Assembly (NCBI GenBank): GCA_002049455.2
Contig: KV918779.1
Location: 418,511 to 482,510, forward strand
DNA from: Porphyra umbilicalis
Taxonomy: Eukaryota > Rhodophyta > Bangiophyceae > Bangiales > Bangiaceae
Length of the DNA: 64,000 nucleotides
Reading direction: 5' to 3'
Part shown: piece by piece, positions 33,090 through 42,033 of the stretch
Position numbering within the stretch: the stretch's first letter is position 1
How the letters are laid out: each line of letters opens with the position of its first letter
Position numbers and translations under genes: made by a program
The notes under the pieces: model-generated
Told to the model about the DNA's origin: nothing
Seen by the model: only the letters and a program-made list of their open reading frames with translations
Databases searched by the model: none

Positions 33090-34252
33090 GCCAGGCCCGG
33101 GAGCCTGCCGCCCCGTCCGAATGGGGGATGACCCCCGCGTGCGGACGGCCACGCGGGGGGGCACCGCGGCGCCGCGCCGCGGCGCGCAGCATAGGCGGTG
33201 GCCGGGGGAGGAGCCCCCGCACCGCGGCCAGCGCCGCGCCCGCGACCCGGCTGGTCACCCGGGCGCGGGCCGGGGGCGGCGGCGGAGCCGGCAGGCGAGG
33301 GCTGCGGCTGCGGCCGCTGCAGGCGAGGAGGGCTGCGTCCGCCGCCGCCACCGCGGCCGCCGCTGCTCCCCCCACGACCACCTCCACCGCCGCCCGGGCC
33401 GCCGCCGTGGCCACCACCACCGCCGCCGCCTCCGCCGCCACCCCCGCGCCCGCCGCCCGGCACAAAATCTTCGCCGTCGCGGCCGATTTGGCCACGACCG
33501 TGGCCGCCATACGACGCCCGCGCCTCGTCCCGAGCGACGAGGAGCGCGCGGTCGGCCGCGACGCGGGTGTTGTTGCGGGCGACGACCGGAGAGTCGCACT
33601 CGCCGGCGCGGTGGCGGAAGATGTCGTTGTAGAGATTGTGCCCGTACGGGGACTTCCGGCGCATAAGGATGAGGACGTCGTACGCGGCGGCATTGACCGC
33701 GAACAGCTGGTAGACGGCTGTACGTCACGTGGCGGCGCGCTCGACCACGTAGGCCTGGCCGAGGGTCCCGCGGCTGGCGTCCCGCTCGAGGTCGCGCAAG
33801 CCGTCGTTGATGACCGAAAGCCAGCCGCAGTTGAGGTAGGCAAGAGTCGCTTCGCGGGTCGAGCCGGCGCCGTCGGGAAAGTTTTGAAGGAACTCTGTGT
33901 CGTTGCGGACGGTATACAGCTCGGGGTAGATACTGTACGCCCCGCGCAGGGAGTAGCCCGGCCAGTAGTAGCCCTTGATGCGGGGCCGCTTGCGGTAGAC
34001 GTCGTCAATCGACGACCGAGAAAACTGGTCCTCGACGGCAGAGCGGTGGGGCAGGACGGTGTCCCAGTCGTCGTCGCTCCAGTCGTCGGCGGGGTCGTCG
34101 TCGGGCGGGGGGGGGGGGGAGGGGGTGGAGGGGGGAGGGGGGCCACCGACGGCTGTGCCGCATGGTCGCCGCCGCCGCCCGCCCCGCCGGCCCCATTGCC
34201 ACGGCCGTCGCCGGGCGGGGGGTCATCGCCAGGGGGGAAGTCATCACCAGGG
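32804..34252 (-). pseudogene. gag: DIRS gag-like gene with internal stop
   Basis: A protein-like minus-strand frame holds DDWSDDDWDTVLPHRSAVED (near 34070-34010), RPRIKGYYWPGYSLRGAYSI (near 33990-33930) and SPYGHNLYNDIFRHRAGECD (near 33650-33590), then a Gly-rich tail (about 33480-33200). This arrangement resembles Gag ORFs of DIRS elements, but I recognise no family motif. TGA at 33727-33725 interrupts it. Going upstream, the sensible N-terminal sequence (HPGDDFPPGDDPPPGDG) is in another phase, with a G-run at 34105-34117 (C-run on this strand) between them. Either the run length is misread or the gene is frameshifted. The C-terminal part overlaps the RT ORF. Confidence 0.6.
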
Positions 34253-34269
34253 TGTGACGGTCCGTCACA
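34253..34269. repeat. Perfect inverted repeat TGTGACGG-T-CCGTCACA
   Basis: 8-bp arms with a one-base centre, at the point where DIRS gag similarity ends. The start TGTGAC is the inverse of the GTCACA that ends the putative gypsy LTR at 34980, so this may be the LTR start. Confidence 0.5.
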
Positions 34270-34610
34270 TGGCCCCCACACTCCGGGATCCAGATTCCCC
34301 GGAAATATGCCCCACTAACGCATATTTCAAATTGTTCCGTTGGCGACCCACTTGTGCTCATCTCGTGGCTCACCAACCACAACCGCAATCCCAATACTTC
34401 CCTGGGATTCATAACCCCCTCGAGCGGGCCCCTACTTAAGGGCCTAATTTTGTGTAAACCCCACTTGGATTATCGACTTACGTTACTTAATGCCCCTGAC
34501 TCCGGCGCACCGCGAGGGTGTCACGTAGCACCCTTCCCCCCGCCTCTACTCAAGGCGGTATTCGAAGCTTCGGCCGTCCTCCGAGTTATGAGCCCAGTGG
34601 GCCCTGAGGA

Positions 34611-34740
34611 GAGGGCTTTCCGTGGGTCCTTTGAGGGTGTCTGAGGAGGGTTTTCCGAGGGTCCTTTGAGGGAGTCTGGGGAGGGTTTTCCGAGGGTCCT
34701 TTGAGGGTGTCTGAGGAGGGTTTTCCGAGGGTCCGAGGGG
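34611..34740. repeat. 35-bp minisatellite, about 3.7 copies
   Basis: Tandem units starting GAGGGTTTTCCGAGGGTCCT, inside the putative LTR. Units differ at a few positions only. There are no spacers, so it is not a CRISPR array. Confidence 0.85.
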
Positions 34741-35143
34741 AACGGACGGGATAAGAGGGTGAGGCGTGAGTGTCGCCTCGAGGCCTTCGACGCGGGCAAG
34801 TAAACTTCCGGTCACACAACTCGTGTTTGTCGCTCGGGGCGCCTTCCCCCGGTCGACGCCGTGCGTGTGTGCTCTTCGGGGTTTCCTTCCGGGGCGGGTA
34901 TTCCCCGACAGGACTACCCGGCGACACGGTTTGGCTCGCCCTCCCCCCAACTGGGTGGGGTGGGCTGAGCGTGTTGTCACATTTGGTGGAGCAGCAGGGG
35001 AGGAAGGCAACTCAACCTTCCTCGGGGTGGTGGCGGTGCGCCAACCCGCCTCGGGGGGAACCTAGTTGGTCCTCCTCCCCTTGGTGCCTAGCGCTGCGGG
35101 CGGTGCCCCGCAACGCCAGGTTTGGCTGAGTCCGGCCGGGTCG

Positions 35144-36595
35144 ATGGCCGATGGGGGGGGGAATGGAGACCCCCCTGGTGTCGAGGTGCCTGGTGCCGGG
35201 GCGGATGAGATTACCCCCCCCGGAGGCGGATCGTCGGTTGACGATCGCCACACCAGTGCCGGCACCACGGATGCGGGTGCCCGCGGGGCGCGGACTTTGT
35301 TCCAACCCTTGCCCCCGGGCCTCGATCCGACTGGGACTCGCCCCCCGGCAGGCGCCCCCTCGGGTAGTACTCACCCCGAGGCGGTCCTGTCGGGTGCTGG
35401 CACTCATTTCGGCGTAGGACAGCTTCCCGACGTTACTACGTGGGGCGGTGGGTCTGTGCCACCACCGGCACGGGAACCTGTGGGTGGGAGCTCTAGTCGT
35501 GCTCCCCCAGGTTCACGGAGTGCCAAGGGTGCCCCGGCGCTTGAGCACGGCGCCGGGACCCACGGTATCGGTCCCCCGGCCCTCGGGCCCGGTGGGAGAT
35601 CTCCTCTCGGTGCTTGGGAGGGGGGGGCGATGCCAGGATCGGCACGGGAGCCTGCAGGCGGGAGCTCTAGTCGTGCTCCCCCAGGCTCACGGGGTGCCAC
35701 GGATGGCCCGGGTCTCGAGTGGCGAGACGCCGTGGCCGAGGTCGTTCGGTCCGAGGTTACCCGATCGCTAGTTACGATGTTGAGGGGCTCTACGCCCCGG
35801 CCCGCTGAGCGGCGGGGCCGAGCCCGACGCTCTGCTCGTCGGCGCCGACGCGACAACTCGTCGTCGTCGTCGATCACTGACGTCTCCCGCTCGGGGGACG
35901 AGTCAGCTGTTGCGGCCCTACTTGGTGCGTTCCGTGCTACCCCCCCGCCGTCGACGGTGAGGGAGGGCACTCGGGGTATTGACCTGAGGGCCCAACCGAC
36001 TCCGGACTCGGCGGAGGGTGAGCAAGGCGGGGCAGCGGCGCGAGAGTTACCCCGGGGTATTGACCCGGGGTTCCCGACGCACGTCTCCTCCGCGACCGGT
36101 CCAGAGGCTGGGGGGTGGCCTACTCATACCACCCCGACACCCCCAACTCGGGTGGTGCCGCCCAAGATTGTGGTGAACCACCCGTACTACCGGGTGATGT
36201 TCGATTGTGAGACTTACGCGCTAGACAACAAGTCGGTTGCCTACACGCGGCGCCAGGCCCGTACTCTGGCCCGGCGCAAGAAGGAGGTGGCTCAGTCCTT
36301 CGGGGTGAACGACGAGTGGGATGGTTCCCCCCCGGCCAAGGTCTTCCAGTTCTTGCGCAAGTTTGCCAAGGCCTGTGACGACAACAACCTCTCCAAAGGC
36401 GAAGCCTTCTACATCCTTCAAGACTTTACGAAGGAACCTCTCAAGTCAGAGGTGATGATGGTTATGCCAACTCGCCGGGCGGGTAACCCCGGCGAGGTCA
36501 CTTCATACTTGGATCTCATCAACTGGATGATTCGGCGTCACGTCGACGAGGCCTCGGTGGCTACTCTAGTCGAGACCCTGAACGTCGCGGTCCAA
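35144..36595 (+). pseudogene. gag: Second gypsy-type gag, part 1, split by copia insertion
   Basis: ATG at 35144 (MADGGGNGDPPGVEVPG). The N-terminal third is Pro/Gly-rich with two near-identical segments containing GGSSSRAPPGSRxAxxxP (about 35480-35530 and 35660-35710). Next come an Arg-rich Ser-run segment (about 35815-35880) and a capsid-like domain (about 36160-36590) that aligns with the first chromovirus gag (ETYALDNKS, VNDEWDGSPPAKVFQFL, LDLINWMIRR). The frame is open up to the copia target duplication at 36591-36595 and continues in phase after the element at 41560. The insertion is therefore the only visible break in this gag. Confidence 0.85.
36591..36595. repeat. Target-site duplication TCCAA, left copy
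   Basis: TCCAA before the LTR start at 36596 and again at 41555-41559 after the LTR end. It is perfect and fixes the limits of the copia insertion. Confidence 0.93.
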
Positions 36596-37013
36596 TGTTG
36601 AAACGCAGTGGGGATAGGGGTTGGGGGACCACGGTGAAGTGGTTGAGTGGCTTGAGCTTGTGTGTGTGTGTGCGAACGTGCTTTGTTGGTTGTCTCAAGG
36701 TTCGCCCGCCTCTCCCAACCGAGAGCACCTCTCAAATAGTCCCCACCGGCCCAAGTGCTCCCCCCTCTCGCGCCCACACCGACGCCCACGCCCTCGCACC
36801 AAATCGAATCACTCACCAAATCAAAAGCCACTAGAGCAAAGCGAAGATCAAATCCAAAACATGCCAAAAGTAACGCCCCAAGATCACCCAACACGAATGT
36901 GGGCAACTTGACCACGTCTTGCAAATGTACCATGTGGGGTACCATAAGGGTCACCGACCATCATCCATCCGCGAACCGCCAGTTGAGCCGGCGACGAGCA
37001 TCACAGTCCAACA
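36596..37013 (-). repeat. 3' LTR of copia family A copy 1
   Basis: 418 bp with inverted ends TGTTG/CAACA. It contains a (GT)n run near 36661. On the minus strand a purine-rich AGCGAGGAGGAG (37014-37025) lies directly before it and is the likely polypurine tract. Confidence 0.95.
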
Positions 37014-37048
37014 CTCCTCCTCGCTTGTTGCCGCGGCGGTTCTTGTAT

Positions 37049-40000
37049 TCAGCAAAGCCCCATGGCCTCGACATGCTTGTCGTGCTTGGTCTTGCCGAGC
37101 TCCTTCGTCATCGGGTCCGCCACCATGTCGTCCGTTGCACGATGCTCCAGTGTCACCTTGTCCGTCGTGATGGCCTCGCGCACAAAGTGGTATCGAATGT
37201 CGATGTGCTTGGTGCGCTTGTGCTCGACGGGGTTCTTGGAGAAGTCAATGCACCCGCAGTTGTCGACCTTGATGTTGATCGGCCCGCCCGAGATCGCTGT
37301 CCGCAGCCCTTGAGTTGCAACGCTTTGCACGAGCTTGTTTAGCCAAACAGCTTCCTTGCTGGCCTCACATAGAGCCATGTACTCGGCTTCCATCGTCGAC
37401 AGCGCCACCGTCTTCTGCAACTTAGAACCCCAGCTGACGGCTGCTCCGCCAAAGATGAAGGTGAAGCCCGTCGTAGAACGTCGCGTCTCGTGGTCACCCG
37501 CCCAGTCGGCATCACTAAAGCCTTGTAGAACACAGGAAGAGTTCTTGTCGAAGACCAGCCCCTTGTCCATCGAACCCTTGACGTACCGTAGAACGCGCTT
37601 AATCGCCGCCCAATGCTCCTTGCCGTAGCACGAGACAAAACGACTCAGCTTCCCGATGGCGAAGGCGAGGTCAGGACGTGTCCCGACCATCAGGTACATA
37701 AGACTGCCGACAGCTTCGCGGTAGGGCAGCACGTCGTCGCTCTCGTCGGCCTTGACCAGCTGCAGGCCCACCTCCAGCGGCGTTCCGATCGGGTTGCACT
37801 CCGCCATCCCGAACTTCTCCAGCACTTGCGCCGCGTACTTGCCCTGCGACAGCTTGAGGGTGCCCAACGCCTTGTCACGTCTAATCTCTAGCCCGAGGAT
37901 GACCTTCGCCTCGCTCAGGTCCTTCATCTCAAAACGCTTGTGCAGAGCGTCCTTAATCTTGTAGATCGCCGCCAGGCTTGATGCCACCAAAAGAAGATCG
38001 TCGACGTACACCAGGACGATGATGATTTCGCCGTCATCCATAAGGAGGTAGAGGCATGCATCCGGGTCAATGTTGTCAAACCCCTGCGACTTGAGGAAGT
38101 CGTCGAGCTTGGCGTACCACATCTTGGGGGCTTGCTTCAGCCCATACAGCGCTTGGAGGAGACGACACACCTTGTCAGGATACGTCGGATCGACATAGCC
38201 GTCTGGTTGCTCCATGTAGACCTCCTCGTCAAGGTCGCCGTTGAGGAATGCCGTCTTGACGTCCATCTGATGTAGCTCCCACCCGTTCGCCGCCGTCATC
38301 GCCAGGATGCATCGAATGGTGGTAAACTTGGCCACCGGCGCGAACGTCTCGTTGAAGTCGAGCCCCTTGATCTGCCGGTTCCCCATGAAGCACAGGCGCG
38401 CCTTGTGCCGCGTCGTGTTGTTCCCGACCTTGTCAACCTCGTTCTTGACCTTGTAAACCCACTTGCCCTTCAGCACGCGTCGACTGGTTGGGCGATCCGT
38501 CAAGCGCCAAGTCTTGTTCTTGCGGATGGCCTCCATCTCCTCGTCCATAGCAATCTTCCACTAAGCCGATTCTTGCCCTTGAACGGCTTGCACGTACGTC
38601 GTGGGCGCCTCGTGAGCAACCAGGCTCACCGGTCGCCAGTACTCGACAGGTGGTCGCCGCGATCTGCCGCTCCGACGCAGCGTGTCTTGAGAGCCGCCAC
38701 TACCTTGATTGTCGTCCGCGGACTTGTCAGATCCATCGTCTTTCTTGTCGTCCTTGTCGTCATTGTCAGCATCTACGTCTTCGCCGTCGCTTGCAGAACG
38801 CAAGCCCGTCTCGACTTCGACAACTTCGTCTTCGGGAAGCTCCTCCGCAACTTCTGCGACCTCGCTTACGTTCGTCTCGGCGAATACGACGCTTCGTGCC
38901 TTGACGACCTTGCCGTCGTCGAGGATGACCTTGTACGCCTTGCTGCCGTCGGGATAGCCTAAGAAGACGCCCTTCGCCGCCTTGTCGCCAAACTTGCCGT
39001 CGATGTGACTCTTGTGCAGCACGACCCAGCATGTCGACCCAAACACCCGCATGTGGCTTACGTCGGGCTTATTCCCGGTCCACAGCTCAAAAGGCGTCTT
39101 GCCAACAGGAAGCGCCCTGCTCGTGACGCGGTTCTTGATGTACACCGCCGTCTTGATGGCATCCGCCCAAAGATCCTGATCGACGTCCTTGTGTCGCATC
39201 ATGGTGCGAGCCATCTCCACGAGAACTCGGTTGAGCCGCTCAGCAACTCCGTTCTGCTGCGGCGTGTCGGGCACCGTGGTCTGGTGCGTCGTGCCGTTCT
39301 CATCGTGAAGAGCCTTGAATGCGTTCGACACGTACTCGCCGCCATTGTCGGATCGCAGGATCTTGATTTTGGTTCCCGTGTTCAGCTGGGCCTTAGTCAG
39401 CCACTTCTTGTACTCAGAGAGCAGATCGCTCTTCTTTTGCAGGAAGACCACGTCGGTCCATCGGGAGAAGTCGTCGGTGAAGGTGCCGAAGTAGAGCGCA
39501 CCGCCACGCGACGGCTCCGACATTGGCCCCCCCAGGTCCGAGTGCACGAGCTGCAGGCGCTTGGTCACTCGACCTCCTCCTGCACTAGGCATAGGCGTCA
39601 TAGCCGCCTTTCCATACACGCACGGCTCGCAGACGTCCTTGACCGCCATGGAAGAGCACTTGAGTCCATTGATGTCCTTGTTCTTGATCATCCGCTTAAC
39701 GCCAGCCACGTTGACGTGCCCAAGGCGCTCATGCCAGAGCTGAAGAGAGGCCACCGCAGCAATATCCGACAGTGGGGCCATGTCCAGGTGGTAGAGCCCG
39801 TTCTTACGAGTGCCGCACGCAGCAGTCTTCTCGTTCATCTTGATGATCGTCTTACCGCCCTTGAATGACACTTCCGCCCCACGCTCCTCCATCATGCCGA
39901 CCGACATGAGGTTGAAGCCCATTGTAGGAACATGGAGTACCTTCTCCAACTTGATCTTGCGCGTCTTGCCGTGAACGATGACATTGAGCACGACGGTTCC

Positions 40001-40975
40001 GACGCCCGCCGTGGCTACGGACCCCTTGTCACCCATCGTGACGCTCCGTCCCGTGGTCGTATGGTAGTCGTCAAAGCACCCACGCATCCAGCACATGTGT
40101 GCAGACGCCGCAGAGTCGACAAGCCACGACTTGGAGATGTCATCGGTGTCAGCTGCATTGCCCACCAGACAGATGGCGTCGTCGCTGTCGCTACCATCGT
40201 CAGCCGCAATCGCGGCCACCTTGTCCTGTCTCTGCTTCTTGGCCTTGAGCTCTGGGCAATCGCGAGAGATGTGCCCAAACGCATGGCAGTAGTAGCACTC
40301 GATCTTGGAGAGGTCACCACGGCGGCCTTGACCTCGATAGTTGGCGCCGACGAGTGCCATGTCCCCAATGCGCTTCGTCGCCGGTGACTTGTCCGCCTGC
40401 CGCCGCTCCTCCTGAAGCAAGCGGCTCTTGACGAAGTCGAGGCTCAGCTCGTCCTCGCCCTTGGCGTCGAGAGCCACTAGCAGGTTCTCGTACTTTGACG
40501 TCAGCCCGTTGAGGACGCTCATGGCAACGTCCATCTCCGTCACCTCGCCGCCCATGGCCTTGAGGTTCTCGCCGAGGTTGCGCACGCGGTTGATGTAGCC
40601 CAGCATGCCCTCGCCGACGGTCATTTCGACGGTGTAGAACTCGCGTCGCGCCTTCATCTTGTTCATCAAACTCTTGCGCTGGAAGACACCTTGCAGCGTC
40701 GACCACATTTCCGCCGTCGTCTTGCAGCCCGACACGTGCTCGAGCTGCTCAGACCCAAGGGTGAGCCCGATGATGGCGCTCGCCTTCGTGTCTCGACGCT
40801 TCCACACCGCCAACTCGCGGGTCTCCGCGTCCGTCGGCTTGCCGTCTTCGTCAAGCATATCGTCCAGGTCGCGCAGCGCAAGGACCATCTTAATGCGCTG
40901 ACGCCACTCGTGGAAGTTCGTCTCCGTCAACTTGTCGATCTTGATGCCGCCCATGCCGGCAGCGCCTCCGTCCAT
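37049..40975 (-). pseudogene. Copia gag-pol, one nonsense codon
   Basis: A single frame of 1308 sense or stop codons from ATG 40975 (MDGGAAGMGGIKIDK). Order: copia-type Gag with zinc knuckle CYYCHAFGHISRDC (near 40300-40260), protease WLVDSAASAH (near 40125), integrase zinc region HERLGHVNVAG...CEPC (about 39740-39620), catalytic residues in LVHSDLGGP (near 39545), RSDNGGEYV (near 39355) and NGVAERLNR (near 39245), then RT (TAFLNGDLDEEVYMEQPDGY; YVDD at 37998-38009) and RNase H (SDADWAGDHETRRSTTGF, STMEAEYMALCEAS, KHIDIRYHFVREA). The only defect is TAG at 38563-38561, where both copies of the 44-53 kb array have AAG (ESA-stop-WKIAM against ESAKWKIAM). The break falls between integrase and RT, so protease and integrase could still be made. 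Confidence 0.95.
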
Positions 40976-41116
40976 GATGTCGTCTTGTCGTAGCGCCCGA
41001 CCTTGCCGAGCCGTGCGCCTTGACCGTCACGTCCTTGAACCACCTTGACCTTGTCCTCTTCGCACTTGCCGCGACCGCCGCGACACCAGCTGGCACACCT
41101 TGCTCTTGTCACAGCC

Positions 41117-41136
41117 CCGGCTCTGGGCCCATAACC
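41117..41136 (-). promoter_or_regulatory. Primer-binding site matching half of initiator tRNA-Met
   Basis: Next to the 5' LTR, the plus strand reads CTGGGCCCATAACC. This equals the anticodon arm of a eukaryotic initiator tRNA-Met (stem CTGGG, loop CCCATAA with anticodon CAT, then CC). The element strand is therefore complementary to the middle of the tRNA and lacks a TGG for the 3' CCA end. Drosophila copia and yeast Ty5 prime from such a 5' half-tRNA. The same site is at 48836-48849 and, with one changed base, at 53309-53322. Confidence 0.75.
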
Positions 41137-41554
41137 TGTTGAAACGCAGTGGGGATAGGGGTTGGGGGACCACGGTGAAGTGGTTGAGTGGCTTGAGCTT
41201 GTGTGTGTGTGTGCGAACGTGCTTTGTTGGTTGTCTCAAGGTTCGCCCGCCTCTCCCAACCGAGAGCACCTCTCAAATAGTCCCCACCGGCCCAAGTGCT
41301 CCCCCCTCTCGCGCCCACACCGACGCCCACGCCCTCGCACCAAATCGAATCACTCACCAAATCAAAAGCCACTAGAGCAAAGCGAAGATCAAATCCAAAA
41401 CATGCCAAAAGTAACGCCCCAAGATCACCCAACACGAATGTGTGCAACTTGACCACGTCTTGCAAATGTACCATGTGGGGTACCATAAGGGTCACCGACC
41501 ATCATCCATCCGCGAACCGCCAGTTGAGCCGGCGACGAGCATCACAGTCCAACA
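41137..41554 (-). repeat. 5' LTR of copia family A copy 1
   Basis: 418 bp, one mismatch to the other LTR. It is followed by the TCCAA duplication at 41555-41559. Confidence 0.95.
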
Positions 41555-41559
41555 TCCAA

Positions 41560-42032
41560 CGGGACGACGAGGACGAGTTGTCCTTCGCCGAGCGCCTCCG
41601 CCGCCTCAACACCGAGTGCGGGTTCATGTACGGGGAGGGCGCCCTCAAGGGGCGCTTTGTGGAAGGTGTCCACCGCGCGGCGCGTGCCACTGTGCGCGAG
41701 CGCAACAACACCGGCATGACTATGGCGGAGCTGGCTCGCGTCGCCCAGACTAAGGGCGACGAACACCGCTGGCTACGACTTGAGCAGCACAAGGAGCGGA
41801 CCAAGGAGCGAGAAGCGCTCGCGGAGGAGGCCCGTCTCCGGCGGCAAGCTCGTGCGGCCGCCCTTCCCCGGATCACTGGGGGGACGCGGGGTTATCAACC
41901 ACGGGACGCCCCTGTCCCGACCGTCGGTTCCGTGGGTGCCCCACTCCGGGCCCCCGGTACGATGGACCCCGACCCAAGACTCCGGGCGGCTCGACTCCCG
42001 GGGGCCACGACAACTCGCGCTACCGCTCCCGA
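41560..42032 (+). pseudogene. gag: Second gypsy-type gag, part 2
   Basis: Continues the gag of 35144-36595 in the same phase once the copia element and one TCCAA copy are removed. It opens RDDEDELSFAERLRRLNTEC and has a basic helix (EQHKERTKEREALAEEARL) like the matching part of the first chromovirus gag. A Pro-rich tail runs into the ambiguous base at 42033. No zinc knuckle is reached, and nothing beyond 42033 reads as gag. Confidence 0.7.
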
Positions 42033-42033
42033 N
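42033..42033. other. Ambiguous base N
   Basis: The only undetermined base in the window. It sits exactly at the junction between gag sequence and the 461-bp satellite, which suggests a join or a collapsed repeat in the assembly. Confidence 0.95.

Larger units (their letters stand above)
29538..34252 (-). mobile_element. DIRS-like tyrosine-recombinase retroelement
   Basis: On the minus strand, gag, RT/RNase H/methyltransferase and tyrosine recombinase follow each other in overlapping frames. There are no LTRs and no DDE integrase, which defines the DIRS order. The methyltransferase-like domain excludes Ngaro-type elements. The left end is set from the 27-bp repeat. The right end is uncertain: a 17-bp inverted repeat at 34253-34269, which could start a gypsy LTR, seems to truncate it, and no matching A1 repeat was found there. 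Confidence 0.75.
34253..34980 (+). repeat. Putative 5' LTR of a second gypsy-type element
   Basis: The right end is placed at GTTGTCACA, followed two bases later by TGGTGGAGCAGCAGGGG, which resembles the primer-binding region of the first chromovirus. A gag related to that chromovirus follows. The left end TGTGAC is chosen as the inverse of the right end. No second LTR copy is in the window, so the limits are tentative. Confidence 0.4.
36596..41554 (-). mobile_element. Young Ty1/copia element, family A copy 1
   Basis: A 4959-bp element in reverse orientation, with two 418-bp LTRs that differ at one position (G at about 36900 against T in the other LTR) and a perfect TCCAA duplication. One gag-pol frame fills the interior. 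It interrupts the gag of the second gypsy-type element. Near-identical LTRs show that this is the most recent insertion in the window. Confidence 0.96.

Noticed and set aside
30058-34281. 1407-codon minus-strand frame as one protein
   Set aside because: Only the last part (about 31160-30058) is recombinase. Upstream it is the out-of-phase shadow of the RT and gag genes, with Arg/Pro/Thr bias.
34611-34740. Possible CRISPR array
   Set aside because: The 35-bp units are directly adjacent, without unique spacers; an ordinary minisatellite in a eukaryotic transposon.
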